IMG/VR virus record: IMGVR_UViG_3300032018_000005
Span: 1 to 64,000 of that record
Length of the DNA: 64,000 nt
Reading direction: 5' to 3' (one strand)
Source: a virus
Part shown: positions 43,549 to 52,360 of the stretch, one piece after another
Layout of the letters: each line of letters begins with the position of its first letter
Position numbering within the stretch: the first letter of the stretch is position 1
The notes under the pieces: generated by a model
What the model saw: the letters and a program-made list of their open reading frames with translations, nothing else
What the model was told of the DNA's origin: nothing
The model's database searches: none
Program-made: the position numbers and the translations under genes

Positions 43549-44214
43549 ATGAAAACAGATAAAGAATTGGGCAAAAAAATACATAATTATTTGATATCTT
43601 TAGGAATAGAAACACCTATGGATAAAAAATCGACATATCCTGTTGATGATGATTATAAAATAGGACAAATAACACATCATATTAGTAAGATTATGGGCGT
43701 TTTAGAATTGGACTTGTCTGATGATTCTTTGAGTGATACTCCAAATAGAGTGGCGAAAATGTACGTGAATGAGATATATCGTGGACTCAATTATAACAAT
43801 TTCCCTAAAATAACTACCATCGAAAATAAAATGGATGCTGGTATGGTCGTAGAAAAGAACATAAAATCAATGAGTTCCTGTGAACATCATCTAATCACAA
43901 TAGATGGTTCTGCATGTGTTGCATATATTCCAAACAAAAAAGTTATTGGTCTTAGTAAATTAAATCGTATAGTGGACTTTTTCTCTCGTAGACCACAAGT
44001 TCAAGAAAGATTAACTAATCAGATTTGGTACACTCTTTCATATCTTCTCGGCACAGAAGATATAGCTGTATATTTGGATGCTGTCCATTACTGCGTTCGT
44101 TCTCGTGGGATAGAAGATGCTAATAGTTCAACCATAACAAATAAATTGGGTGGGTCATTTAAAACAGATCCTGCATGCCGAGCAGAATTTATGTCTATTG
44201 CGAGGTCAATGTAA
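43549..44214 (+). CDS. folE: GTP cyclohydrolase I (FolE)
   Basis: 221 aa. SDTPNRVAKMY, SSCEHHLITIDG with zinc ligands C111/H114 region, KVIGLSKLNRIVDFFSRRPQVQERLT, and HYCVRSRGIED with the third zinc ligand. It converts GTP to dihydroneopterin triphosphate, the first step to 7-deazaguanines. AAGGA upstream of ATG 43549; dpdA starts on its last base. Confidence 0.96.
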   Translation: MKTDKELGKKIHNYLISLGIETPMDKKSTYPVDDDYKIGQITHHISKIMGVLELDLSDDSLSDTPNRVAKMYVNEIYRGLNYNNFPKITTIENKMDAGMVVEKNIKSMSSCEHHLITIDGSACVAYIPNKKVIGLSKLNRIVDFFSRRPQVQERLTNQIWYTLSYLLGTEDIAVYLDAVHYCVRSRGIEDANSSTITNKLGGSFKTDPACRAEFMSIARSM

Positions 44215-45380
44215 TGAAGCCTCCAATTTATTTCCCGGCAATTTCTTGTACAACTACCGGATATCTTACCGATGCTGATGATATTCTTATTGGTGGTGTA
44301 AATAGACCATGTTCACCAAGGTTTTTTAACTCCAATGAAGAATCATATTATAAACACCCATATCTTTTGATATCTGCTGCGCATCATTTCAAGAAATGTC
44401 CTAATATCAGGGAAGAACTTCGTATTAGCAAAGACACAAAAGTGTTTATAGATTCTGGTGGACATCAATTGGCGACCGGTGTTGTGTCTCATAAAAATTA
44501 CAATAGCAAAATTGCATTGGAGTGGTCAGAGAAAAACGGTGATATTTTTCCTATTTTAGACCACCCAGTTACTCCTGGATGTAATGTACAAGAACGATTG
44601 GAAATATCTGGGAAATCCGCCACATATTATTCTGATAATAGAAGCGTAAAAGGAACACAAATTTTAAATGTGGTATCATCGTCAAATATTGGGGGGAGTG
44701 AAGTTTGGTATGATGGTATGAAGCATTTCCCTCTTGATGGTTGGGCGCATGGTGGACATCGAGGAAATATAACTCCTATTATACAAACGTTTCTTCATCT
44801 TGGAAATAATGGTGAATTTAATCGTGGATATACCGTACCATATCATATTTTTGGTGTATCTTCACAGATTGCATTTATCTATTTTGCGGTGATGCAATTA
44901 GAAGCAAATAGATTGGGTTGGGATGTTCAGATAATGAGCGATAGTTCATCATTCCAGATTACCTTAGGACACGGTGGCTTTATGTTGTTTGCTTCTTATA
45001 CAGGTATTCAAGCTATCAGGATGTCAAACAAATTCGACTATACTAAATTGACATCGGGTGCCAAATTACCTTGCGATTGTAAGGTATGCGAAGGTGTAAC
45101 AGATATAGCAGCATTCGTGAATGATCCCAAACAATTTTATTTGCTTGGTGCTATTCATAATTTAGCAGTTGTCTTGCGTTATAAAAAGGCAATTGATAAT
45201 ATGATTACATGTGGGGTATATGAAATCGCAGAAGAATCGTTCCCTGCGGCGATAGTATCTAACATCAAAGCAATAAAGGAAGCAATGAAAGACCCTATTA
45301 AAGGGATAGCCCTTATTGGATATACATTTAAGCATAAAGATATTGTCGATAATGCAAATTCGTTAGAAGGATTTTTTTGA
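44214..45380 (+). CDS. dpdA: DNA 7-deazaguanine transglycosylase (DpdA, TGT superfamily)
   Basis: 388 aa. TGT-type motifs: FIDSGGHQLAT (DSGGHQ at residues 80-85, with the general-base Asp), DHPVTPGCNVQERL, DGWAHGG, and the zinc site CDCKVC (about 286-291) with His about 314. DpdA enzymes swap guanine in DNA for a 7-deazaguanine base and protect phage DNA from restriction nucleases. The C-terminus NSLEGFF copies the clamp-binding-like end of the polymerase (STLEGFF). Coupled to folE (TAATG) and directly followed by the QueD-like gene. Confidence 0.88.
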   Translation: MKPPIYFPAISCTTTGYLTDADDILIGGVNRPCSPRFFNSNEESYYKHPYLLISAAHHFKKCPNIREELRISKDTKVFIDSGGHQLATGVVSHKNYNSKIALEWSEKNGDIFPILDHPVTPGCNVQERLEISGKSATYYSDNRSVKGTQILNVVSSSNIGGSEVWYDGMKHFPLDGWAHGGHRGNITPIIQTFLHLGNNGEFNRGYTVPYHIFGVSSQIAFIYFAVMQLEANRLGWDVQIMSDSSSFQITLGHGGFMLFASYTGIQAIRMSNKFDYTKLTSGAKLPCDCKVCEGVTDIAAFVNDPKQFYLLGAIHNLAVVLRYKKAIDNMITCGVYEIAEESFPAAIVSNIKAIKEAMKDPIKGIALIGYTFKHKDIVDNANSLEGFF

Positions 45381-45734
45381 ATGAAGAAACAAATATTCGT
45401 TAGATTTGAGTTTGAAGGGTTTCACAAATATCCAAATGCCCCAGAAGAAGTATCCTTTCTTAGGAATTTGCATCGGCATATTTTCAAGTGTAAAGTGACT
45501 GTAGATGTTTTTCACGATGATAGAGAACTTGAGTTTTTTATGGTTAAGCATTATCTTGAGAGCAAATTTAAAAGTGGGGAGGATGTTAACAACAAATCCT
45601 GTGAAATGATATGCTCTGATATCTATGATGCGATGAAGAAATATGGAGACCCATATTATGGCCACGCAAGAGAAATAGAAATAGAAGTATCTGAGGACGA
45701 CGAAAATGGCGCAATTATGAGATCAACAATATGA
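45381..45734 (+). CDS. QueD-like T-fold protein lacking the catalytic cysteine (DpdL candidate)
   Basis: 117 aa. His 15 (FEGFHKYP), His 31 and His 33 (LHRHIF) sit where QueD/6-pyruvoyl-tetrahydropterin synthases bind zinc, but the C-x3-H cysteine is missing, whereas the true QueD at 54.2 kb has it. So the fold and metal site are likely kept but the reaction changed. I recall that phage enzyme DpdL, proposed to decarboxylate CDG, was a QueD-like protein; assignment here is tentative. Starts one base after dpdA stops and overlaps the glycosyltransferase gene by four. Confidence 0.6.
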   Translation: MKKQIFVRFEFEGFHKYPNAPEEVSFLRNLHRHIFKCKVTVDVFHDDRELEFFMVKHYLESKFKSGEDVNNKSCEMICSDIYDAMKKYGDPYYGHAREIEIEVSEDDENGAIMRSTI

Positions 45735-46807
45735 AGAATATAATCATTTTTTCTCTTGAGCCAATAGACACAAGATATACAGGAGAATGGCATAAACATA
45801 TCCCAGGTTTATTGGATTACTCTTGTGCTGACAGATATAATATTGTACAGATAGATGGAGATACTAATAGCGGTGCCACGACTGAAGGTGCATTTTTAGA
45901 TTTTATCTCGACCAATCAATGGAAGAACGAGCAGGCGAATAAATTCTTTGAAATGGTCAAACAAGGTAAAGTTGGACGTGATGATATTCTTCTATTTCCT
46001 GATGGGTGGAATCCAATAATCACTGAAATAAAATATGTTAGCGATTTAATGGATATGCAATGGAAAATCCATGCTTTGTTTCATGCTGGCAGTTGGGACG
46101 AGAATGATTTTTTAGGTAGAATAATTGGGGCAAAAGATTGGGTTAGAGACTTTGAAAAATCTTTATATTGGGCCATAGATTATTGTTATTTTGCAACATA
46201 CTACCATGCTAATTTGTTTTTCAATGCGCTATTTAATCGTGATATAGATTCCTTTGATGAAAAGATAATCGTTACTGGTTGGCCAATGGAATATGTGCAT
46301 GAAATGCTAGAACCATATACCAATATTGTTAAGGAGAATTTGATTGTCTTTCCTCATAGAATAGCACCAGAAAAACAAGTAGCTATTTTTAGAGATTTAG
46401 CAGATTCTTTACCAGAATATGAATTTGTAGTATGCCAAGACACGAAATTAACTAAGGCAGAATATCATACATTGTTAGCTAAGGCTAAAATCGTATTCAG
46501 CGCCTCACTGCAAGAAACCCTTGGTATCGGTTGTTATGAAGGGGCTGTTCTTGGAGCATTTCCGCTTGTGCCTGATAGGCTGTCATACCAAGAAATGTAT
46601 TCTGATGAGGTTAAATATCCTAGTGAATGGACAGAGTCATGGGAATTGTATTTGGTATATAAAGAGGATTTGATAAACAGAATCAGATTTGAAATGGCTT
46701 CCTTTTATAATTCGACAGACATAATTAACCAGCAGGTACATAGATTAGAAAATGTTTTTTTTAATTCAGACGTATTAATTACAAATATAATAACATCAGA
46801 TGAATGA
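45731..46807 (+). CDS. GT-B-type glycosyltransferase
   Basis: 358 aa. The C-terminal Rossmann half carries VFPHRIAPEKQ, EFVVCQ, KIVFSASLQETLGIGCYEG and GAFPLVPD, the donor-binding pattern of GT-B (GT4-like) enzymes; the N-terminal half is the presumed acceptor domain. Overlapping the QueD-like gene and followed by the radical SAM gene with 8 bases overlap, it looks like part of the base-modification operon and could glycosylate the modified base; acceptor not shown. Confidence 0.75.
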   Translation: MKNIIIFSLEPIDTRYTGEWHKHIPGLLDYSCADRYNIVQIDGDTNSGATTEGAFLDFISTNQWKNEQANKFFEMVKQGKVGRDDILLFPDGWNPIITEIKYVSDLMDMQWKIHALFHAGSWDENDFLGRIIGAKDWVRDFEKSLYWAIDYCYFATYYHANLFFNALFNRDIDSFDEKIIVTGWPMEYVHEMLEPYTNIVKENLIVFPHRIAPEKQVAIFRDLADSLPEYEFVVCQDTKLTKAEYHTLLAKAKIVFSASLQETLGIGCYEGAVLGAFPLVPDRLSYQEMYSDEVKYPSEWTESWELYLVYKEDLINRIRFEMASFYNSTDIINQQVHRLENVFFNSDVLITNIITSDE

Positions 46808-47777
46808 CCATTATTTTAAAGATCCAAATGTCATGGAATTTATGCGAGACATGGAAAGTGTCCCATATATTTCCAAGATAGAATTGACAGAAGATTGCCA
46901 GTTATCTTGCCCAGGTTGTCCTACCGGTAAAATAACACCAAATGGCAAATCTGATATATCGTTATCGTTACTCCAGAAGATAGTAGATAATAATTGGTTA
47001 CGGAATACTCCTTATGTCGAATTGATGATGTCTGGTGAGCCTACTCTACATAAGAATTTTGCGGCCGCCATTGACATTATTAAATCCTCAGGAGTTATGG
47101 TTGGTTTGTCAACCAATCTTGTCGATAGGAAGAAAATACCAACATTAGCTAAACTCGATTCCATAACGGTATCCATGGATGTGTTTAATAAAGAAGGGTA
47201 TGAGCTTTCACGACCACCAATGAAATTCGATAGGCTAATAGATAATATTAGAGAACTTGTTAATAGTTGTCCTTCTAGCACCATGATTTATTTGCAACTT
47301 TTACGCACAGAATTCACGGAAAAGTATTTTCTTGCATCTATCTCTGATGCCAAGAAATTTGTAGAGGAATTGAACTTAGCCTCTATCAATGCTGGCAGGA
47401 AACCTAATGTTGTATTGCGGTATGTATCAGATTGTTTCAGTGAAGTGATGGGTAGAAGCGTAATATCAATGTCAAGTAAGATGTGTACTACACCTTTCAC
47501 CTCAGTTGTTATTAAATCTTCTGGTACAGTTCTCCAATGCGGGTTTTGTTTTACTGGAAAAGAAGAAGGCCTTATACTAGGCGATATCAATACTTCTACA
47601 TTAGAAGAGATATGGTCAGGAGACGAAGTTAGTGCAGTAAGATTAGCACACAGGTCGCAGAAGAATTTACCACCAAGATGTGTTGCCTGTGCAGATAAGA
47701 ATAGAAGCATCCATGTCTTCCAAACTAATATTACAGTGGATATTATGCGCCACCGCAATGGTATTTTAATTACATAA
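46800..47777 (+). CDS. Radical SAM enzyme with SPASM-type C-terminus
   Basis: 325 aa. Cluster motif C33-x3-C37-x2-C40 (CQLSCPGC), MSGEPTLH as the GGEP-like SAM motif, and a C-terminal cysteine set (CTTPF, LQCGFC, RCVACADK) as in SPASM/twitch auxiliary cluster domains, with LGDINTSTLEEIW typical of that region. Substrates of such enzymes range from peptides to nucleosides and sugars. Last gene of the folE-dpdA operon by overlap. Confidence 0.82.
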   Translation: MNDHYFKDPNVMEFMRDMESVPYISKIELTEDCQLSCPGCPTGKITPNGKSDISLSLLQKIVDNNWLRNTPYVELMMSGEPTLHKNFAAAIDIIKSSGVMVGLSTNLVDRKKIPTLAKLDSITVSMDVFNKEGYELSRPPMKFDRLIDNIRELVNSCPSSTMIYLQLLRTEFTEKYFLASISDAKKFVEELNLASINAGRKPNVVLRYVSDCFSEVMGRSVISMSSKMCTTPFTSVVIKSSGTVLQCGFCFTGKEEGLILGDINTSTLEEIWSGDEVSAVRLAHRSQKNLPPRCVACADKNRSIHVFQTNITVDIMRHRNGILIT

Positions 47778-47791
47778 TGAAAGGAAATAAA

Positions 47792-48004
47792 ATGGAACAC
47801 AAAGTTAATGAAAGTCGTGGATTGCATGAGTTTGTTCGAGTAGGTCGTCCGGACGTGTTGTTTGATTGTCGTACAAAATATTCAATTGATAAAAAAGAAT
47901 TCGAGAAATCAATGAATGATCGTAAACGTATTGCTTTTGATGATACTCATACCGAAGTTATTGGTGGGTTTGCAATTACTGAACAATTATCTCCGGAAGT
48001 ATAA
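47792..48004 (+). CDS. Small hypothetical protein, 70 aa
   Basis: ATG 47792 chosen because AAAGGAAAT precedes it; 47777 is also in frame. Charged, reads RGLHEFVRVGRPDVLFDCRT. No family recognised. A strong early promoter overlaps its stop. Confidence 0.6.
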   Translation: MEHKVNESRGLHEFVRVGRPDVLFDCRTKYSIDKKEFEKSMNDRKRIAFDDTHTEVIGGFAITEQLSPEV

Positions 48005-48005
48005 T

Positions 48006-48033
48006 TTGACATTTAATTCTTCTTCTGTATAAT
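48006..48033 (+). promoter_or_regulatory. Early promoter
   Basis: TTGACA, 16 bases, TATAAT with the TTGACATTTAAT extension; drives the KTSC gene. Confidence 0.85.
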
Positions 48034-48069
48034 TCAAATCATCGAAACATAATTAAACAGGAGAAGAAA

Positions 48070-48291
48070 ATGCGTATCAAAATGCTTCCAGTAAATTCAG
48101 TAGCAATCAAGTCTATCGGATATCTTGCTGATAGTGGTCGATTGGGTGTTCGTTTTTATAATGGTAAACGATACACGTTCATCAACGTACCAGAGAAAAC
48201 GGCTAATGAGTTTTTCAATGCGGCTTCTGTTGGTGCTTATTTCGTAAAGAATATCAAAAATAAGTTTACTTTACTCAGAAAAGACTTATAA
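48070..48291 (+). CDS. KTSC-domain protein
   Basis: 73 aa. VNSVAIKSIGYLADSGRLGV, FYNGKRYTFINVP, FFNAASVGAYFVKNIK follow the KTSC domain pattern, a short domain shared with some lysyl-tRNA synthetase-linked and phage proteins. AGGAGAAG before ATG 48070. Molecular role unknown. Confidence 0.75.
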   Translation: MRIKMLPVNSVAIKSIGYLADSGRLGVRFYNGKRYTFINVPEKTANEFFNAASVGAYFVKNIKNKFTLLRKDL

Positions 48292-48332
48292 TTGACTTCT
48301 TAAGAAAACGATTGCAACATATTTAGGAGATT

Positions 48333-48509
48333 ATGATGAATGCTAATAGTGTTTATAATGATATTGTAACAGAATTGTCATCAATGAATGTCCTGGAGTT
48401 GTTCAATGTCGCCGAATCTGAATTTTTGTTGCAAAATTTCGACCACATGAGCGATTTGGAAATCATTCATACTTGTGCTTTGATTGAATCAAACAACTTT
48501 TGCAGTTGA
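48333..48509 (+). CDS. Small hypothetical protein, 58 aa
   Basis: ATG 48333 (or 48336) with AGGAG, TGA at 48507-48509. Helical, acidic: MMNANSVYNDIVTELSSM, then VLELFNVAESEFLL. Upstream TTGACT at 48292 has no convincing -10. Function unknown. Confidence 0.55.
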   Translation: MMNANSVYNDIVTELSSMNVLELFNVAESEFLLQNFDHMSDLEIIHTCALIESNNFCS

Positions 48510-48516
48510 GAATATT

Positions 48517-48879
48517 ATGCGCAAAGAAATGATAGAGATAATCCGTGAGACAGACGACGGATATGAGATAGTAACAAATAGACAAGTTATTAGGATGGGT
48601 ATCGACCAAAATCGGCGTTGTTGTGAGGATTTTGGGTATTTAATGTCCAATGACAATATTAGCGAATTTGAGGGACATTATCTCATTGATATAAAGGTAG
48701 TAGATGAATTTTTAAATGTAAAAGACATCAAGCATTATGTTAATGCAAATACTATGTTCGTTAATTTCGAGACATCTAATGGTACTCTGCAATTCGTATC
48801 ATATAATGAGCATAATGGATATTATGCTCATGCGGCATATATCTGCTGCTTGGCGTTCAATGAACATACTTTTTTGTGA
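48517..48879 (+). CDS. DUF7448-type conserved protein, 120 aa
   Basis: ATG 48517 (a TTG further upstream is in frame). IVTNRQVIRMGIDQNRRCCED followed by FGYLMSNDN and FEGHYLIDIKV corresponds, in my recollection, to a short phage/bacterial domain named DUF7448. The CC pair is typical. Ends 7 bases before the RNA ligase gene. Confidence 0.6.
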   Translation: MRKEMIEIIRETDDGYEIVTNRQVIRMGIDQNRRCCEDFGYLMSNDNISEFEGHYLIDIKVVDEFLNVKDIKHYVNANTMFVNFETSNGTLQFVSYNEHNGYYAHAAYICCLAFNEHTFL

Positions 48880-48886
48880 GTGAAAC

Positions 48887-50014
48887 ATGTTTGAAATACA
48901 AAAGATATATAAGTTTTATCATTGTACCGATTCAACAATCCATACCCCGTTTATTGATGCATTGCAGCAGTTGGGTATTGATGTGAAAGATTACCCTGAA
49001 CATAAGATGTGGCTTTTGGATTATAACCAAATCACATGCATAAAGAATCATCCAGTAGTAAATGAATGCCGTGGTCTTCTTATGGGGTATGATGGTACTA
49101 TTATTCGTAAGGGATTCGATAGGTTCTATAATTTGGGCGAAAATGGAGTATCAGAATTTGATTTTGAAAACTCTGTAGCATTTGAAAAGGCAGATGGTTC
49201 CCTTATGTTTGTATACTGGTGCCCACCAACTAATCGTTGGGAAATTGGCACTCGTGGGACAGCATTCGCGGAAGGACCAAACGAATTCCACGGAACATTC
49301 CGTAAGTTTATGCTTTCTGCTATGGGTCGTTCAGAAGATCAATTCCAACTTGATTGTTTTGGTATGGATAGAGGTGTAACTCGCTTATATGAAGCCACGG
49401 GGCCTGATAATAGGATAGTGACTCCATATAAAGAAAATGGGCTAGTCGCGTTGTCTTATGTTAATAATAAGACAGGTGAAGAAGTTGTTGCTCCAGCTGC
49501 CACATTTGAAAAGAAAGCATGTGGGTGGAATGTGCGTGAAGTTCGACAATATAAATTCAACACAAAAGAAGATTGTATGATTGCGTTAGCTGAATTGACT
49601 GGTCTTGAAGAAGGATATGTTGTCAGGAATACGAAAACCGGTGAACGGGTAAAAATCAAGAATGCAGTGTATCTGGCTGCACATCGGTTGCGTGGTAATG
49701 GATTGACTAAAAATTCTATATTCGAATTAGTTGCAATGGGTGAAGTAGATGAATATTTAGCTACATTCCCGGAGGATACTGAAAAGTTTAATGATGCTCT
49801 TATTCAATTTGCTGCCATGAAAAATGAACTTTTTATTCTGTATGAGGAATATAAAGGAATAGATAATCAAAAAGAATTTGCATTGAAAGTTAAAGATTCT
49901 CGGCTGTCTTGTGTAATGTTCAAAGCTAAAAAGAACGGTACCGCAGTTATGGCCGAATTTAATTTGTTCCCTGTAAATAAACGAGCAGAATGGATAAAAG
50001 AAATGCTAGTATGA
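48887..50014 (+). CDS. rnlA: RNA ligase 1 (Rnl1, T4 RnlA family)
   Basis: 375 aa (T4 374). Nucleotidyl-transferase motif I EKADGS with Lys about residue 101; VNECRGLLMG upstream; EGYVVRN (motif IV) and VKIKN (motif V). With polynucleotide kinase it repairs tRNAs cut in the anticodon loop by host nucleases such as PrrC. The kinase is at 50301. Confidence 0.92.
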   Translation: MFEIQKIYKFYHCTDSTIHTPFIDALQQLGIDVKDYPEHKMWLLDYNQITCIKNHPVVNECRGLLMGYDGTIIRKGFDRFYNLGENGVSEFDFENSVAFEKADGSLMFVYWCPPTNRWEIGTRGTAFAEGPNEFHGTFRKFMLSAMGRSEDQFQLDCFGMDRGVTRLYEATGPDNRIVTPYKENGLVALSYVNNKTGEEVVAPAATFEKKACGWNVREVRQYKFNTKEDCMIALAELTGLEEGYVVRNTKTGERVKIKNAVYLAAHRLRGNGLTKNSIFELVAMGEVDEYLATFPEDTEKFNDALIQFAAMKNELFILYEEYKGIDNQKEFALKVKDSRLSCVMFKAKKNGTAVMAEFNLFPVNKRAEWIKEMLV

Positions 50015-50241
50015 GATTTCAAAAATCAATTAATAGACAAAGGAAGAGAATGCAGTGTAAAGAGCCGACCCATTTTCATATCGACCAATCAGGTAAGTTG
50101 GTCGGATGTTATAAAGCATGTATCAGTTTACTAACCAGTTGGCAATTTTGGATTGGTGTTACTATAAGTTTCCCATTGGAACATTTTCTTTGGGAGCATG
50201 TATGGCCATTTTACATTCTAACAAATGCATTTGGTTTATAA
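50011..50241 (+). CDS. Small protein with a C-terminal hydrophobic segment, 76 aa
   Basis: ATG 50011 overlaps the rnlA stop (ATGA). Basic N-terminus (MRFQKSINRQRKRMQ) and a hydrophobic, tryptophan-rich end (SWQFWIGVTISFPLEHFLW) that could insert in membrane. Unknown. Confidence 0.55.
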   Translation: MRFQKSINRQRKRMQCKEPTHFHIDQSGKLVGCYKACISLLTSWQFWIGVTISFPLEHFLWEHVWPFYILTNAFGL

Positions 50242-50242
50242 T

Positions 50243-50270
50243 TTGACATTTAATTGTTGATCTGTATAAT
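50243..50270 (+). promoter_or_regulatory. Early promoter
   Basis: TTGACA, 16 bases, TATAAT with the common extension; drives the polynucleotide kinase gene. Confidence 0.85.
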
Positions 50271-50300
50271 TCAATTTTGATAAATTCGACGGATTGAGAA

Positions 50301-51188
50301 ATGAAAGCAATTATAACTGTAGGTATTTCAGCATCTGGTAAATCAATGTTTGCCAATGAATTTCTATCAAAAGACCTTCTTGGTAGAGGAGAAGTAAACC
50401 GTGATAATATCCGCAAATATCTTATGGAGAAAGATGGTAACACTTTCTCGTGGGATAAGTGGAACTGGAAACGCGAAAAAGAAGTCACTATCATAGTGGA
50501 TGCTGCAATTGAATCACATGCCATGTTGAAGAATGATATTATTATTTCTGATACAAATTTGAATGGTGGTCGTCGGGATGCGCTTGAATTGAAACTAAAA
50601 CAACTTGGATACCATGTAGAAATAATGCCCTTTCCAGTTTCTCTCGAAGAAGCATGGAAGCGAGATTCTAAACGAGCAAATGGTGTCGGTCATTCAGTGA
50701 TAGCAAAGCAATATCAGGAATGGTTGAAGTATATAGAGAGAAAAACTTATATCCCTAATACAACTAAACCAAATTGTATTGTCGTAGATATTGATGGTAC
50801 TCTTGCACATATGAATGGTGGTCGTGGCGCATTTGAGTGGTCAAAAGTAGGACAAGATACTGTCGATGAATCAGTTAAACAAATAATCGAAGCAATGTAT
50901 ACCACGTTTAAGTGTAAAATTGTACTTCTTTCAGGACGTGATGCTTGTTGTATGTCAGAAACATGCTCCTGGCTGTCGGATAATGGTGTATATTTCCATG
51001 AACTTCATATGCGGCAAGAAGGAGACATGAGAAAAGATACAATCGTAAAAGAAGAAATATTTTGGGAAAAAGTTGCCCCTTTCTTTAATGTTATATTTGC
51101 AATTGATGATCGTCCATCTGTTGCTAGGCTTTGGAGAGAACTTGGACTGAAAGTGTTCCAAGTAGGAGATCCACATATCGAATTTTGA
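50301..51188 (+). CDS. pseT: Polynucleotide 5'-kinase/3'-phosphatase (PseT)
   Basis: 295 aa (T4 301). N-terminal kinase: P-loop GISASGKS (residues 8-15), ISDTNLN; C-terminal HAD phosphatase: VVDIDGTLAH (about 164), LLSGRD, AIDDRPSVARLW. Prepares ends for Rnl1. Its own early promoter precedes it. Confidence 0.95.
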   Translation: MKAIITVGISASGKSMFANEFLSKDLLGRGEVNRDNIRKYLMEKDGNTFSWDKWNWKREKEVTIIVDAAIESHAMLKNDIIISDTNLNGGRRDALELKLKQLGYHVEIMPFPVSLEEAWKRDSKRANGVGHSVIAKQYQEWLKYIERKTYIPNTTKPNCIVVDIDGTLAHMNGGRGAFEWSKVGQDTVDESVKQIIEAMYTTFKCKIVLLSGRDACCMSETCSWLSDNGVYFHELHMRQEGDMRKDTIVKEEIFWEKVAPFFNVIFAIDDRPSVARLWRELGLKVFQVGDPHIEF

Positions 51189-51201
51189 TGGAGTCAACAT
51201 A

Positions 51202-52302
51202 ATGGCTAAACATATGAAATATATACCAATGTCGAAATTACGAAAAGACCGAACCGGAATGAACCGCATGACAACCAAATTCGACACATCTGCTGGGGAT
51301 TATATTATGAACAACAACAATGACATTTTAATGGGTGCGAATGATTATAGGGATATGTTCTTAGCAACATTCATCAAAACTCGTTTGGAAATACAGAAAT
51401 CAACCATTACAGAAAAAGTTATAGTTAGAGGAAATTCTAAGAAGGCACTCGAATTCATCAAAAATAATTATTTGGGGTATAGAACTTTCAGTTCAGGTAC
51501 CGATAATATGTTAATCGATATGAGTGATGCACTCATTGAAATTGATTCTTCTCATAATACAATAAATTTTCGTTTTCATTCCACATTTGAGATAAATGCT
51601 AAACTGAAGGAAAAGGTTTTATCGTCATTCGAAGAAATTAGAGTATCTATTCGTTGGATTTATGATGGGGATGGTAATTATATTAATATACCATTGGATT
51701 CTGCGCTATCTCCAATTGATGAAATGTACCCATTTTTGAATGGAGATACATTAGATTCTTATTATCAGCGTTATCTTGATTCATCTGCATCCATTATTAT
51801 ATTGATTGGGCCACCAGGTACAGGAAAAACAAGCTTTATTCGTGGATTCTTGGCCAGTACACAATCCTCTGCTATTGTTACATATGATGCTAAAATCCTA
51901 AACGGAGATTCTCTATTCAGCGATTTTATTGATTCGGACATATCCACTTTAGTTATAGAAGATGCTGACTTATTCCTCGGTTCAAGAACATCTGGTAATG
52001 ATATGATGTCGCGTTTCTTGAATATTGGGGATGGTTTAGTTACAGTGAAAGGAAAGAAAATCATTTTTTCAACAAATCTACCAACAATTAACGATATAGA
52101 CCCTGCCCTATTGCGCCCAGGTAGATGTTTTGATGTTGTTAAATTCGATGAATTGAAATATGAGCATGCATATGCTCTTGTCGATAAATTAGGAATTGAT
52201 GTTACTTTGGATGAAAATAAATCATATACAATTGGTGAAATTTTCTCTGGTACTAGAAATTCTGATGTAAAGAAACATAAAAATGGATTCGGTTTCTGTT
52301 GA
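51202..52302 (+). CDS. AAA+ ATPase (BCS1-like core)
   Basis: 366 aa. Walker A GPPGTGKTS (about residue 203), Walker B TLVIEDADLFL, sensor IIFSTNL, and DIDPALLRPGRCFDVV as in AAA proteins with a BCS1/proteasome-type core. The N-terminal ~190 residues are unassigned. Proteins of this type are common in phages with unknown targets. Confidence 0.82.
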   Translation: MAKHMKYIPMSKLRKDRTGMNRMTTKFDTSAGDYIMNNNNDILMGANDYRDMFLATFIKTRLEIQKSTITEKVIVRGNSKKALEFIKNNYLGYRTFSSGTDNMLIDMSDALIEIDSSHNTINFRFHSTFEINAKLKEKVLSSFEEIRVSIRWIYDGDGNYINIPLDSALSPIDEMYPFLNGDTLDSYYQRYLDSSASIIILIGPPGTGKTSFIRGFLASTQSSAIVTYDAKILNGDSLFSDFIDSDISTLVIEDADLFLGSRTSGNDMMSRFLNIGDGLVTVKGKKIIFSTNLPTINDIDPALLRPGRCFDVVKFDELKYEHAYALVDKLGIDVTLDENKSYTIGEIFSGTRNSDVKKHKNGFGFC

Positions 52303-52326
52303 CATTTAATTATTGCTCTGTATAAT
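52299..52326 (+). promoter_or_regulatory. Early promoter
   Basis: TTGACA, 16 bases, TATAAT with the common extension, overlapping the ATPase stop; drives the second nonapeptide-repeat gene. Confidence 0.85.
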
Positions 52327-52360
52327 TCAAATCATTGAACAACAACTGAGGAGCAACTAA

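Noticed and set aside
48292-48323. Early promoter before the 58-aa gene
   Set aside because: TTGACT is present but the only -10-like sequence is poor and 20 bases away, so support is insufficient.
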